Of a stretch of 64,000 bases of DNA, positions 1 to 9,254 are shown one piece after another (positions within the stretch are counted from its first letter, which is position 1; every line of letters begins with the position of its first letter). A program made the translations under genes and the position numbers. A model generated the notes under the pieces. It worked only from the letters and a program-made list of their open reading frames with translations. It did no database searches and was not told the origin of the DNA. The DNA comes from Fluctibacter corallii. Lineage in GTDB: Bacteria > Pseudomonadota > Gammaproteobacteria > Enterobacterales > Alteromonadaceae. The DNA lies in the NCBI RefSeq assembly GCF_025751585.1, contig NZ_JAOWKX010000002.1, positions 403,662-467,661 on the forward strand. Reading direction: 5' to 3'.

Positions 1-165
1 TTGGGTAAAAATGTTACTATCGGATACATGCATTGGCAAATAGTGTGCGAGTTGATAAGAATACGCTGTCAGATTATTGATGTCACCTGAACAAACGTAG
101 GGCGCTTTTGTCACGGTGAAAAGATACCGCCTGTTTAGAATGAAAATAAATGGAATGTAAATTAT

Positions 166-921
166 ATGGAGATACTTCACGCGTTCGGTCTCACTCCGAT
201 TCAATTAACTATTCTTGCATGTGCGGTGATCACCACAGGTATATCGAAGTCAGGATTTGCTGGCGGGTTAGGCGTGCTAACCATACCCATGTTGTCGCTT
301 GTTATGAGCCCGATACTCGCGGTGTCATTAATGTTGCCAGTATTATTAGTTATGGACGTGTTAAGTATTCGTGTTTGGAGAAATCAATTCGATTCTCAGT
401 TGCTTTACATACTCATTCCGGCGGGAATTATCGGCGTAATATTGGGCTATTTAACCTTTTCGTTTATCTCTGAAAATGCGTTAAAAGTGGTGCTAGGCGG
501 GTTTACTTTAGCATTTGCTATAAACGGTTTATTTGCCAAAAGAGTAAAATCAATGCCTCTAGTCAGCGGGGGATATGGGTGTGGAATATTGAGTGGGTTT
601 ACCAGCTTTATTGCCCATGCAGGCGGCCCACCGTTAAATTTCTTTCTATTGTCTTTAGGGTTAACTAAACAGACTTATTTAGCAACTGCGGTCATGTATT
701 ACGCGGTTATTAACCTATCGAAAGTGCCAGCATATATTCAGTTAGGGCAATTTTCATTTAATCACGTGGTCATCGCCTTGTGCTTTATTCCATTGTCATT
801 TGTCGGTGTGAAGTTGGGTGTGTGGATGCAAAGTAGGTTAAATGAAACATTGTTTTTTCGCGTTATCTATATACTGCTTATCGTATTGGGCATTGTATTG
901 TTATCTTCAGGTTTATCGTGA
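166..921 (+). CDS. TauE/SafE (TSUP) family membrane permease
   Basis: This 251-residue protein is almost entirely hydrophobic, with about eight predicted membrane segments. It has the glycine-rich N-terminal helix (residues about 20-45, with SGFAGGLG) and the mid-protein segment with HAGGPP (about 150-156) that are typical of the TSUP family. Family members move sulfite, sulfonates or other small organic anions across the inner membrane. The substrate cannot be read here. The start at 166 has only a weak upstream ribosome-binding site. The gene converges on the LysR gene and ends 17 bp from it, so the two are not an operon. The family call is firm and the substrate is unknown. Confidence 0.85.
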   Translation: MEILHAFGLTPIQLTILACAVITTGISKSGFAGGLGVLTIPMLSLVMSPILAVSLMLPVLLVMDVLSIRVWRNQFDSQLLYILIPAGIIGVILGYLTFSFISENALKVVLGGFTLAFAINGLFAKRVKSMPLVSGGYGCGILSGFTSFIAHAGGPPLNFFLLSLGLTKQTYLATAVMYYAVINLSKVPAYIQLGQFSFNHVVIALCFIPLSFVGVKLGVWMQSRLNETLFFRVIYILLIVLGIVLLSSGLS

Positions 922-938
922 CGCGCCGCGCGCAGACC

Positions 939-1868
939 CTAATTAGGGTAGCGTAAATCAAACCGCGACGCATTGGCATCAATGCAGCGGATAAATTCTG
1001 CGAGTTTTCTGGGTTTGTTGTAGCCTTGGCGATAAACCAGCGAAATAGGAAGCCCCTCGTTAAACCAACCTGGCAATAAAATGGCGAGTTCACCGCGTCG
1101 AACATGCTCTCTTACCGTGAGCCAAGGAAGTTGCCCAATTCCTACACCTGACTTAATCATTTCAATTAGCGCAACAAAATCGTCACATTGAAAACTGTTG
1201 TTCATTGGAACCTGCGTAGTCTGGCGTTGATGTTTCAGCGTCCAATGGTGTTTGGAGGCTGCAAACATCTGTACGGCTCGATGCTGTGATAAGTCTTCAG
1301 GCTCAGTGATTGTGGGGTGATTTGCAATATAGTCAGGTGAAGCGACAATGACGCGGTTTGCTTGTCCAAGCGGCTTCACTATTAAGTTATCATTTTGGTG
1401 TGAGCCCATACGAAAGGCAAGATCGACCCCTTCTTTAAATAAGTCTTCGTATGAATACGACAACCTTAACGATACAGACACATCGGGCCATTGGTTCATA
1501 AACTCTGGTAGCAAATTGGACGAAATAAACCTGCCCAAAGCCGGTGGTGCAGCGAGACGCAAATGACCTGCGACATGATCTTGCATCGTTCGTATGTCAT
1601 TAACCAAATGCGATGCGTCTTCAAGCAACACCGTTGCACGTTGATAGAGTAGGTGGCCCACCTCTGTTAGCCTGACCACGCGTGATGTGCGTTCAAATAC
1701 CGGCGTGCCTAATACGTCTTCTAACTTGAGGATCTCTTTACTGAGCTTTGACTTAGCCATGCCCAGTTGTTCACTGGCTCGCGTAAAATTTAAGTGCTCA
1801 GCGGTGACAACGAAATAGCGTAGGGAAGATAACTCTATTGTTTCTATATCCATAACGATATGTTTCAT
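939..1868 (-). CDS. LysR-family transcriptional regulator
   Basis: This protein of about 309 residues has an N-terminal winged helix-turn-helix (roughly residues 10-68, with SSLRYFVVTAEHLNFTRASE) followed by a periplasmic-binding-like effector domain (about 95-300), the standard LysR layout and length. A second in-frame ATG at 1853 could be the true start, since neither start has a clear Shine-Dalgarno. It is divergent from the zinc alcohol dehydrogenase at 1976. The gap of about 107 bp holds a small palindrome, so it probably controls that gene and itself. The domain order resembles the CrgA/AaeR-like branch common next to oxidoreductases. The inducer is unknown. Confidence 0.9.
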   Translation of the reverse strand: MKHIVMDIETIELSSLRYFVVTAEHLNFTRASEQLGMAKSKLSKEILKLEDVLGTPVFERTSRVVRLTEVGHLLYQRATVLLEDASHLVNDIRTMQDHVAGHLRLAAPPALGRFISSNLLPEFMNQWPDVSVSLRLSYSYEDLFKEGVDLAFRMGSHQNDNLIVKPLGQANRVIVASPDYIANHPTITEPEDLSQHRAVQMFAASKHHWTLKHQRQTTQVPMNNSFQCDDFVALIEMIKSGVGIGQLPWLTVREHVRRGELAILLPGWFNEGLPISLVYRQGYNKPRKLAEFIRCIDANASRFDLRYPN

Positions 1869-1874
1869 AAATGT

Positions 1875-1890
1875 ATATTGTTCTGAATAT
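1875..1890. promoter_or_regulatory. Palindrome in the LysR/alcohol dehydrogenase divergent promoter region
   Basis: The sequence is ATATT-6 nt-AATAT, a perfect 5-bp inverted repeat. It lies between divergent genes, where LysR proteins usually bind AT-rich T-N11-A-like dyads. It sits close to the regulator's start, as expected for autoregulation. Assignment to the LysR protein is inference. Confidence 0.35.
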
Positions 1891-1975
1891 GCTAATGATT
1901 AATACTTTTTTCAAGGTGTGACTTCAATGCTATTGCGTTGGTGTTGCAATGAATCATATTGGGAGAAATAGTAAA

Positions 1976-2980
1976 ATGATTAAAGCCTATGCCGCGATGT
2001 CTCAAGGCGGAAAACTCGAAGCATTCGAATACGATCCAGGCCCGTTACATGCTGATGAAGTGGAAATTGATGTTGAGTCTTGTGGTATCTGCCATAGTGA
2101 CTTAAGCATGCTTGATAATGAATGGGGAATGACAGAATATCCATTTGTACCAGGGCATGAGGTCGTGGGTATCATTAAGCAGGTAGGTAAAAACGTGACC
2201 CAACTTGAAGTGGGTCAGCGAGTGGGATTAGGCTGGCACGCGGGGTACTGCTCTACTTGCCATACCTGTCAGTCTGGTGACCATAATCTATGTTCTAGTG
2301 CTTCAATGACCATCGCGGGGCGTCATGGTGGATTCGCTGAACAGGTACGTGCACAAGCCGATGCCGTCGTAGCCATTCCTGATGGTGTTAATCCAGAGTC
2401 GGCTGGTCCCTTGTTTTGTGGTGGTATTACTGTATTCAATCCGTTGGTTCAATTTGACATCAAACCAACGTCTAAAGTGGGAGTGATAGGAATAGGAGGG
2501 CTTGGCCACCTTGCATTGCAATTTTTAAATGCGTGGGGATGTGAAGTCACTGCGTTTACGTCGAGTGAGCGTAAGGTTGCAGAAGCAAAAGAGATGGGAG
2601 CACATCATGTTCTGAACAGCAGTAACCCCGATGAACTTGAGGCTGCGGCAGGTAAATTCGATCTGATCATTTCTACAGTTAATGTAAAACTAGATTGGAA
2701 TGCGTATGTGCAAACATTGGCGCCTAAAGGGCGTTTGCATTTTGTGGGGGCCACACTTGAGCCTTTAGATTTGGGTGTTTTCCCGCTCATATTGGGGCAA
2801 CGTTCGGTATCTGGTTCGCCAGTGGGCAGCCCAGCTACTATTAAAACGATGCTTGATTTTACCGCTTTGCACAACATTGAGCCAGTAACGGAATACTTTA
2901 GTTTTGATCAGGTGAATGAAGCAATAGATAGGCTACGTTCTGGAAACGCTCATTACCGTATTGTACTAAAGCGCGATTAA
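1976..2980 (+). CDS. Zinc-dependent alcohol dehydrogenase (MDR family, Adh/YahK-like)
   Basis: This 334-residue medium-chain dehydrogenase oxidises alcohols or reduces aldehydes with NAD(P). Visible motifs are the catalytic zinc site CGICHSD near residue 38 and GHE near 60. Four clustered cysteines bind the structural zinc (CSTCHTCQSGDHNLC, about 91-105), and the Rossmann motif is GIGGLGH near 170. I place the start at 1976 because GGGAGA lies 9 nt upstream. The ATG at 1949 has no ribosome-binding site. The gene is transcribed away from the LysR gene. The physiological substrate is not evident. Short aliphatic or aromatic aldehydes would be usual for this branch. Confidence 0.9.
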   Translation: MIKAYAAMSQGGKLEAFEYDPGPLHADEVEIDVESCGICHSDLSMLDNEWGMTEYPFVPGHEVVGIIKQVGKNVTQLEVGQRVGLGWHAGYCSTCHTCQSGDHNLCSSASMTIAGRHGGFAEQVRAQADAVVAIPDGVNPESAGPLFCGGITVFNPLVQFDIKPTSKVGVIGIGGLGHLALQFLNAWGCEVTAFTSSERKVAEAKEMGAHHVLNSSNPDELEAAAGKFDLIISTVNVKLDWNAYVQTLAPKGRLHFVGATLEPLDLGVFPLILGQRSVSGSPVGSPATIKTMLDFTALHNIEPVTEYFSFDQVNEAIDRLRSGNAHYRIVLKRD

Positions 2981-3050
2981 CGCGATAACAAAAACGTATT
3001 ATATCACGAGGGCGCGATGCGAAATCGCGCTCTCGGTTTATTTCCTAGCA

Positions 3051-3656
3051 TTAACTATCTTGTTCAGAGAGCTTGTCTACGCTAACAAAGCAGTTATCGT
3101 AAAACGTATTAAATAAATATGCTACTTCAGGCATGTTTGTTTTATAACTGGCTAACATGGCTTCGAGCCGTTCTTTTACATGTAAAAATTCGTTATTACC
3201 AAATCGAATCTCGTCACACGCTTTTAAGTACGCAGAAATCAAGTCTGCGGCTTTTACCAATTGTTTGTATTCATCGTCGACATTTGTTTGCACCAACAAT
3301 TCGGAGAATGTCTCTTGCAGGGCCTCGGGCAGAGAATTTAAGCATTCAATCTCTGCCATCTGCTCTAGCTTTTTGAACTCTCGGGTGATTTCTGGGTTGT
3401 GGTACTTAGTAACATGATTGATATCTTGTAGCTTGGTTTCAGAGATTTCGTGATACAGCGCCACCGTTGCGACTTTATCGGCATTAATATTGCCGTTGAA
3501 ATAGGTATTTCTGACGACGGCCAATAAATGCGCAATAACCGCAACTTGATGAGAATGTTCAGCAATGTTCTCTCGCTTCATTGTGTGCATCAGCGCCCAG
3601 CGTTTAATCAGAGGCATGCGCATAATCCAAGCTAAAAATGTGCTTTGTTTTTTCAT
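3051..3656 (-). CDS. yfbR: YfbR-like HD-domain 5'-deoxynucleotidase (divergent metal motif)
   Basis: This 201-residue protein aligns along its length with E. coli YfbR, a metal-dependent 5'-nucleotidase for deoxyribonucleoside monophosphates. The first metal His is present (EHS, His34), as are the catalytic Glu73, Asp78 and the distal Asp in VKAADLISAYLK. The HD doublet itself reads His69-Glu70 where E. coli has His-Asp. The segment after it (TKLQDINH) also replaces the usual TGDLPTP loop. It lies 22 bp downstream of alaA on the same strand, the conserved alaA-yfbR pair. Glu can still ligate metal, so activity may be kept, altered or lost. Confidence 0.85.
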   Translation of the reverse strand: MKKQSTFLAWIMRMPLIKRWALMHTMKRENIAEHSHQVAVIAHLLAVVRNTYFNGNINADKVATVALYHEISETKLQDINHVTKYHNPEITREFKKLEQMAEIECLNSLPEALQETFSELLVQTNVDDEYKQLVKAADLISAYLKACDEIRFGNNEFLHVKERLEAMLASYKTNMPEVAYLFNTFYDNCFVSVDKLSEQDS

Positions 3657-3678
3657 ATTAAAACGTCGTACTTTTGAA

Positions 3679-4896
3679 CTAATTTTGCTTGTAGTGGGAG
3701 AAAAAACGCTGCATTTTTTCTAGGGCTTCTTCCAGCTCATCTTTGTGAGGGAGAAACACCAGCCTGAAATAACAGCCTTCGTTTAGATTGAATGCACCAC
3801 CATGCACTAATAATATTTTTTCTCGTCTTAATAGATCTAAGATCATTTGCTGATCATCGGTAATATTAAACTTTTCAGCATCCACTTTGGCGAAGCAATA
3901 CATGGCTCCCATGGGTGTCACGCAGCTGATACCGTCGATGGCATTTAAGCCCTTGTAGGCAATATCACGTTGTATTTTTAATCGACCATCGTCTGCAATC
4001 AGGTCATTGATACTTTGATATCCGCCAAGTGCCGTTTGTATTGCATGCTGACAAGGCACATTGGCACACATGCGCATAGATGCCAGCATATTAAGCCCTT
4101 CGATGTAACCTTTGGCTGCGTCTTTGTTTCCCGATACCATCAGCCAGCCAGCGCGAAATCCAGCAACGCGATAGTTTTTTGACAAACCACTTAGAGTAAT
4201 GCAAAACACATCATCAGCGAGTGAGGCCGTCGAGATATGCTGTGCGCCATCAAATAAAATTTTATCGTAGATTTCATCGCTTAAAACAATTAATTGGTGC
4301 TGCCTGGCAATCTCGATGATTTCCTCAAGAAGTGCCTTGCTATAAACCGCACCAGTTGGGTTATTTGGGTTGATGAGTACGATAGCCTTGGTGTTAGGCG
4401 TGATCTTTTGCTTGATGTCATCAATATCAGGGAACCAGTCTGACGCTTCGTCACAGCGATAGTGGACCGGTGTTCCTGATGATAAGCTTACCGCAGCAGT
4501 CCACAAAGGGTAGTCAGGCGAAGGGATAAGCACTTCATCGCCCGTGTTAAGCATGGCTTGCATCGCCATTGTGATCAGCTCACTGACGCCATTGCCGATA
4601 ATGATGTCTTCAATAGCGATGTTGTTGACGTTTTTCTGCTGGTAATACTGCATTACCGCCACTCGTGCTGCATAGATGCCACTTGCATCTGTATAACCCT
4701 GCGCCGTAGGCAGGTTATGAATTACATCTTTGAGAATATCATCAGGGGCGGCAAAACCAAACGGGGCAGGGTTGCCAATATTGAGCTTAAGAATACGATG
4801 GCCTTCGTCTTCCATTTTTTTCGCTTCAGTTAAAATAGGGCCTCGAATGTCGTAACAAACGCCGTGTAATTTGTCTGATTTATTGAATATTCTCAT
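3679..4896 (-). CDS. alaA: Alanine transaminase AlaA (class I/II aminotransferase)
   Basis: This 405-residue PLP enzyme transfers amino groups between glutamate and pyruvate, the last step of alanine synthesis. It closely follows E. coli AlaA, with VCYDIRGPIL at the N-terminus, the substrate loop LNIGNPAPFGF, the INPNNPTGAVYS stretch, and the PLP-binding lysine in GLSKNYRVAGFR. I place the start at 4896 because AGGAAG lies 5 nt upstream. An in-frame ATG seven codons earlier (4917) lacks spacing to a Shine-Dalgarno. It is followed by yfbR on the same strand. The identification is firm. Confidence 0.93.
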   Translation of the reverse strand: MRIFNKSDKLHGVCYDIRGPILTEAKKMEDEGHRILKLNIGNPAPFGFAAPDDILKDVIHNLPTAQGYTDASGIYAARVAVMQYYQQKNVNNIAIEDIIIGNGVSELITMAMQAMLNTGDEVLIPSPDYPLWTAAVSLSSGTPVHYRCDEASDWFPDIDDIKQKITPNTKAIVLINPNNPTGAVYSKALLEEIIEIARQHQLIVLSDEIYDKILFDGAQHISTASLADDVFCITLSGLSKNYRVAGFRAGWLMVSGNKDAAKGYIEGLNMLASMRMCANVPCQHAIQTALGGYQSINDLIADDGRLKIQRDIAYKGLNAIDGISCVTPMGAMYCFAKVDAEKFNITDDQQMILDLLRREKILLVHGGAFNLNEGCYFRLVFLPHKDELEEALEKMQRFFSHYKQN

Positions 4897-5170
4897 GTGC
4901 TTCCTGTCCTTCTGCAAGCCAGACAGATTAATACATCACAGACTGTGTGTTAAGCGAAAAATATACTTGCGTCAGGAAAATAAATTTTTACAAATTGACA
5001 ACAGACTAGATATGGACTTGTTGTACACTTTTGCGTCAGATTGTGCGTTATACAGGTAGTGAAAATCCGAGGCTCAACGCATAGATACGATTTCTACCAT
5101 GTATACTTTTTGTATCAAAAGTAGAGTATTCAAGTGAAAGGCTTGAATGTAGATGAGTGAGGAGATGTAT

Positions 5171-5692
5171 ATGCCTGCACCGTTAGTATGGCTAGGGCTG
5201 GGGTTAGCTTCATTGTATGCGTCAGATTCTCTGACCAAAGCATATCAGCGCACGAAAGGGCGGGTTGTCTATTATCCTGGTGAAAGTGAGTTACCTGTGA
5301 AACCTGTTAATGGTGCTGTTGTAACCTGCGGTATTTTTGGCGTTTTTGATCATACAGGCATTTGGTGCGATGACCATATTGTCGAACTTAAAGGCAATGG
5401 GCTTATTCGAGGCGTGTCGCCTGAGCGCTTTTTACATGGTCGCAGTGGAGAAAAAATCTACGTTGCCTGCGATCAGGCTGATCAGCCATTAATTGCTCCT
5501 GAGGCGTTTCAAAGAGCTTCTGAGCAACTTTTTCAATACTCTCGTTACCATGTACTAGACAATAATTGTCACCGATTTGTTTGGCAGTGTTTATCAGGCC
5601 AACGTGAACGGTTAACACGATTTACCGAGTTAAATACCAGAATGTGCCAGCATTTTAGTACACCGATTCATTGGCATGTTGCTAAGTTATAG
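5171..5692 (+). CDS. LRAT-like (NlpC/P60 superfamily) domain protein
   Basis: This small protein of about 173 residues has the order of an LRAT/H-rev107-type papain-like fold. It shows a first His in DHTGIWCDDHIVEL and a nucleophile Cys in NNCHRFVWQC about 85 residues later. Eukaryotic relatives are acyltransferases or phospholipases; bacterial ones are mostly uncharacterised. I chose the start at 5171 because GAGGAG (5159-5164) sits 6 nt before it. ATG codons at 5153 and 5165 overlap or abut that site. The hydrophobic N-terminus (LVWLGLGLASLYA) may anchor it to the membrane. It stands alone between genes. The family call is moderately sure and the function is unknown. Confidence 0.7.
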   Translation: MPAPLVWLGLGLASLYASDSLTKAYQRTKGRVVYYPGESELPVKPVNGAVVTCGIFGVFDHTGIWCDDHIVELKGNGLIRGVSPERFLHGRSGEKIYVACDQADQPLIAPEAFQRASEQLFQYSRYHVLDNNCHRFVWQCLSGQRERLTRFTELNTRMCQHFSTPIHWHVAKL

Positions 5693-5938
5693 ACCACGCT
5701 AGAAAGCAAACCGAACGTCAATCAATTTGATATGAGCTAATCCTATTTTTACAAATACCCGTACAATTTGTGCTTGATTAAAAATTATACTGTGTTAACA
5801 ATATATTAACAGTTGGTGATTTTTATAGGCCATTGATAAAACGCTGTATCTCAATGGCATTGGAGTAAACCTTACTTATACTCAAATAGGAAGGCTTGCT
5901 AAAACTATATGCGGCAGCGGGTAACGATAGGAGTCACT

Positions 5939-6733
5939 ATGTCTCATCATTTCAAAGAAACCCCTCATAATGCTATCACAGAGAGCGGCATCGCCCGTGT
6001 TATACCTTGTAAAGAACTTGACGTAGGAGATCCCATCAAGTGGTTGTCTCTTGGATTACGAGATTTAATGAAAGCGCCGATGCTGACGTTATTCTTCGGT
6101 GCCATATTTACGGCAATTCCGTGGCTGATAACCTATTTTGTTGCCAAAACTGGATGGCATCTGGTGATTATGCCCTCAATCGTGTGTTTTATGTTGATTG
6201 GCCCGTTTCTGGCTGCGGCGCTTTATGACATTAGCTGGGAGATGGAAAAAGGGCACAAACCGACATTACGCCACGCAGTGAAAGCACTTAAGCGCAACGC
6301 GGTAAACGAGTGGGGATTTGGGATCATGTTAATGGTACTCATGATTTTCTGGTTACGCATCGCCTCTCTTATTCACGCATTATATCCAGATTATATGGGA
6401 AATAACTTTGAAGCCTTACTGCCATTTTTAGTCTTGGGCACGATAGCGGGTGCTGCTTTTACCGCAATCGTATTTTTTATCAGTGCATTTACACAACCTA
6501 TATTGATGGAGCGAAAAGTCGATTTGGGTACTGCGGTGCTTACTAGCGTCAATGCCGTGTGGGTGAATAAAGTGCCTATGTTTATTTGGGCATGTATTAT
6601 TTTCTTTAGCGTTGTTGTCGGTTTTATTACTGGCTTTATTGGTTTTCTGTTTTTAATGCCGCTACTGGGTTATGCAACGTGGCATGCATACATAGATACA
6701 ATAGAGACTAAGCGCGAAAGAACCTACGAATAA
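5939..6733 (+). CDS. DUF2189 integral membrane protein
   Basis: This 264-residue protein has about six hydrophobic segments and the DUF2189 hallmarks: an N-terminal P-x-x-W-L-x-L-G-L-R-D-L/M amphipathic stretch before the first membrane helix, and a C-terminal PLLGYATWHAYID. The family is widespread in proteobacteria and has no established function. I place the start at 5939 because AGGAG lies 5 nt upstream. An in-frame ATG at 5909 lacks a ribosome-binding site. The gene is monocistronic, with about 250 bp on the 5' side and about 350 bp on the 3' side without genes. Confidence 0.8.
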   Translation: MSHHFKETPHNAITESGIARVIPCKELDVGDPIKWLSLGLRDLMKAPMLTLFFGAIFTAIPWLITYFVAKTGWHLVIMPSIVCFMLIGPFLAAALYDISWEMEKGHKPTLRHAVKALKRNAVNEWGFGIMLMVLMIFWLRIASLIHALYPDYMGNNFEALLPFLVLGTIAGAAFTAIVFFISAFTQPILMERKVDLGTAVLTSVNAVWVNKVPMFIWACIIFFSVVVGFITGFIGFLFLMPLLGYATWHAYIDTIETKRERTYE

Positions 6734-7079
6734 AGAGAAACATTATTATGGAAGGGAGCGCAGTTAGGGTGCTTCCTATCCATCCACCTTATTCCTTCTC
6801 GTTAATGAGACGTACATTTGTTAACAAACCTTCACAAAAATCAATTTTCTCTGCATTTTTGAAAAATGATGATATATATCATTTTTTGTTGTGCCAAATT
6901 AGGATGGCTGTCTCTCTAATGCCATGTAAATGCCTGAAATCAGCAACACACTTTTTTTTTGCCTGAACTAGTATTAACAACCTAATAACATCACATCCAA
7001 CGTGGTTATCCCATGGCACGCACTGACGTGCTTTTTGGCTTTGAACACGATGGAACGACGGGAAAAAGCAGGAACAAAG
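6734..7079. other. Intergenic region upstream of the 2-oxoacid dehydrogenase operon, with an AT-rich palindrome
   Basis: No convincing gene lies here. A perfect inverted repeat (AAAAATGAT-7 nt-ATCATTTTT, 6862-6886) ends in a T run on the plus strand and starts with an A run. It could be the terminator of the DUF2189 gene, a bidirectional terminator, or an operator for the downstream operon. A run of eight to nine T residues lies near 6950-6960. The promoter of the downstream operon must lie in this stretch, but no clear -35/-10 pair stands out. Confidence 0.5.
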
Positions 7080-8273
7080 ATGAAAGATAGAAATCATCTC
7101 TCTAACGTCGGATTGAGCCACGAAGTCAATATCATCGAAAATGGTTTAATCGATATCCCTATGCTGCAACTTCTTCAGCCTGATGGTACTCCGCATGACG
7201 ATGCTAATGTGCCAGATATCAGCCAAGAACTCGCAACAAAAATGTATAAAACCATGCAGTATATTCGGGTGCTTGACGATCGAATGATTGCTGCGCAGCG
7301 TCAAGGACGTATTAGTTTTTATCTAGCCAGCACAGGTGAAGAAGCGGCGGCCGTTGGCAGCGCTGCAGCATTGACAGACAACGACCTGATCATGTCTCAA
7401 TACCGTGAACAGGGCGCTTTAGCTTACCGTGGTTATACTACTGAGCAGTTTATGAACCAGATGTTCAGTAACGAGAAAGAGCCGAATAAAGGCCGTCAAA
7501 TGCCGATTCATTATGGCGCTAAAGAACTTAATTTCATGACTATCTCATCGCCATTAGGCACGCAAATTCCTCAGGCATCTGGTTATGCTTACGGCCAAAA
7601 AATGGCGGGCGAAGAGGCTGTTACCATCTGCTATTTTGGTGAAGGCGCCGCATCTGAAGGGGATTTCCACGCAGGCTTGAATATGGCCGCAGTACTAAAT
7701 TGCCCCGTTATCTTTTTCTGCCGAAACAATGGCTACGCAATTTCTACGCCTGCTGATGAACAATTTGCAGGTGATGGCATTGCATCGCGTGGCATCGGTT
7801 ATGGTATTAAAACCATTCGCGTCGACGGAAACGACATTATGGCGGTCTACGCTGCCACCAAAGAAGCGCGTGAAATTGCGCTGGCAGAAAACTGCCCGGT
7901 GCTGATTGAAGCGATGACATATCGCTTAGCTGCCCATTCAACGTCAGATGACCCAACAGGCTATCGCTCTCGTGAAGAAGAAGACAAATGGCGAGCTAAA
8001 GATCCTATTGAGCGAATGGGGGCTTGGATGGCCAGTAAGGGATGGCGTGACGAAGCCGAAGATAAGGCCTTCGTAGATAATATGCGCCAAGAAGTGTTAG
8101 ATGAATTAAAACGTGTAGAAAAAGTGCCGATTTGCCCCATTGAGGAAATCATCGAAGACGTTTATGACACACCGCCGTGGCATTTAAAAATGCAATTGGA
8201 AGAATTAAAAACGCACATTAAGAAGTACCCACAGGCGTACCCGAAAACATCAGGGAGACTCACCAATGGCTAA
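7080..8273 (+). CDS. bkdA1: 2-oxoisovalerate dehydrogenase E1 alpha subunit
   Basis: This 397-residue thiamine-diphosphate enzyme subunit decarboxylates branched-chain 2-oxoacids from Val, Leu and Ile and passes the acyl group to E2. It shows the ThDP motif [17 protein letters not shown] ending in RNNGYAIST, and the phosphorylation-loop-like region [17 protein letters not shown] place the start at 7080, after AGGAAC. An in-frame ATG at 7002 would add 26 residues and lacks a Shine-Dalgarno. Its stop overlaps the E1 beta start by 8 nt, which indicates translational coupling. The sequence is the branched-chain type and not the pyruvate type. Confidence 0.92.
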   Translation: MKDRNHLSNVGLSHEVNIIENGLIDIPMLQLLQPDGTPHDDANVPDISQELATKMYKTMQYIRVLDDRMIAAQRQGRISFYLASTGEEAAAVGSAAALTDNDLIMSQYREQGALAYRGYTTEQFMNQMFSNEKEPNKGRQMPIHYGAKELNFMTISSPLGTQIPQASGYAYGQKMAGEEAVTICYFGEGAASEGDFHAGLNMAAVLNCPVIFFCRNNGYAISTPADEQFAGDGIASRGIGYGIKTIRVDGNDIMAVYAATKEAREIALAENCPVLIEAMTYRLAAHSTSDDPTGYRSREEEDKWRAKDPIERMGAWMASKGWRDEAEDKAFVDNMRQEVLDELKRVEKVPICPIEEIIEDVYDTPPWHLKMQLEELKTHIKKYPQAYPKTSGRLTNG

Positions 8274-9243
8274 GATGAATTTGTTACAGGCGATCAACAA
8301 TGCCTTAGTCACAGCCATGACTGAAAACGAAAAAGTGATGGTTTTTGGTGAAGATGTCGGTCATTTCGGCGGCGTTTTCCGAGCAACCAGTAATTTGCAG
8401 GAAAAATTTGGTAAGGCGCGATGCTTTAATACACCGCTTACTGAACAGGGTATTATTGGTTTTGCAAACGGACTGGCATCTCAAGGTTCAGTACCCGTCG
8501 CTGAAATTCAGTTTGGTGATTACATCTTCCCCGCATTCGATCAAATTGTGAATGAAACAGCGAAATTCCGTTATCGTTCAGGTGGTCAATATTCTTGCGG
8601 TACACTGACAATCCGTACGCCATACGGAGGTGGTATTGCTGGTGGACATTATCATTCGCAATCACCTGAAGCGTATTTTGCTCATACGCCTGGCCTAAAA
8701 ATTGTGATTCCTCGCAATCCCTATCAAGCTAAAGGGTTGTTATTGGCCTCTATAAGAGACGACAACCCCGTGTTGTTTATGGAGCCAAAACGTTTATATC
8801 GTGCTTCTGTGGGCGAAGTGCCAGAAGATGATTATGAATTGCCACTTGGCAAGGCGGAAGTTCTGAAAGAGGGTAGCGACATCACGTTACTGGCATGGGG
8901 TGCGCAAATAGAAATTATCGAAAAAGCCGCTGAGATGGCAGAAAAAGATGGTGTGTCATGCGAAATCATTGATTTACGCAGCATTTTACCATGGGATGCC
9001 GATACCGTTGCAGATTCTGTGATGAAAACAGGGCGACTGTTGATTAACCATGAAGCGCCACTGACAGGTGGTTTTGCCAGTGAAATTGCCGCGACTATTC
9101 AGGAGCGTTGCTTCTTGTATCTTGAATCGCCGATTTCGCGTGTGTGTGGTATGGATGTTCCGTACCCATTAGCGCACGAAAAAGAATACATGCCTGATCA
9201 CCTCAAAACCTATGAAGCTATCAAGCGCACGTTAAGCTACTAA
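8266..9243 (+). CDS. bkdA2: 2-oxoisovalerate dehydrogenase E1 beta subunit
   Basis: This 325-residue transketolase-like subunit forms the E1 alpha2-beta2 heterotetramer. Motifs are the ThDP-activating Glu region ([16 protein letters not shown]), the stretch [20 protein letters not shown], and the C-terminal transketolase domain with [16 protein letters not shown]. It overlaps the alpha gene by 8 nt and is followed after 11 nt by E2, so the three genes form one operon. The identification is firm. Confidence 0.93.
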   Translation: MAKMNLLQAINNALVTAMTENEKVMVFGEDVGHFGGVFRATSNLQEKFGKARCFNTPLTEQGIIGFANGLASQGSVPVAEIQFGDYIFPAFDQIVNETAKFRYRSGGQYSCGTLTIRTPYGGGIAGGHYHSQSPEAYFAHTPGLKIVIPRNPYQAKGLLLASIRDDNPVLFMEPKRLYRASVGEVPEDDYELPLGKAEVLKEGSDITLLAWGAQIEIIEKAAEMAEKDGVSCEIIDLRSILPWDADTVADSVMKTGRLLINHEAPLTGGFASEIAATIQERCFLYLESPISRVCGMDVPYPLAHEKEYMPDHLKTYEAIKRTLSY

Positions 9244-9254
9244 GGAAGAATAGT

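Noticed and set aside
1..90. Open frame at the left edge (about 29 codons to TGA)
   Set aside because: Too short, no family features, and no way to see the start; cannot be separated from chance.
4995..5029. Promoter with TTGACA and TACACT
   Set aside because: The spacing of 23 nt is too long for a sigma-70 promoter.
6748..6966. 72-codon plus-strand frame before the 2-oxoacid dehydrogenase operon
   Set aside because: No ribosome-binding site or recognisable protein pattern, and it runs through the AT-rich palindrome.
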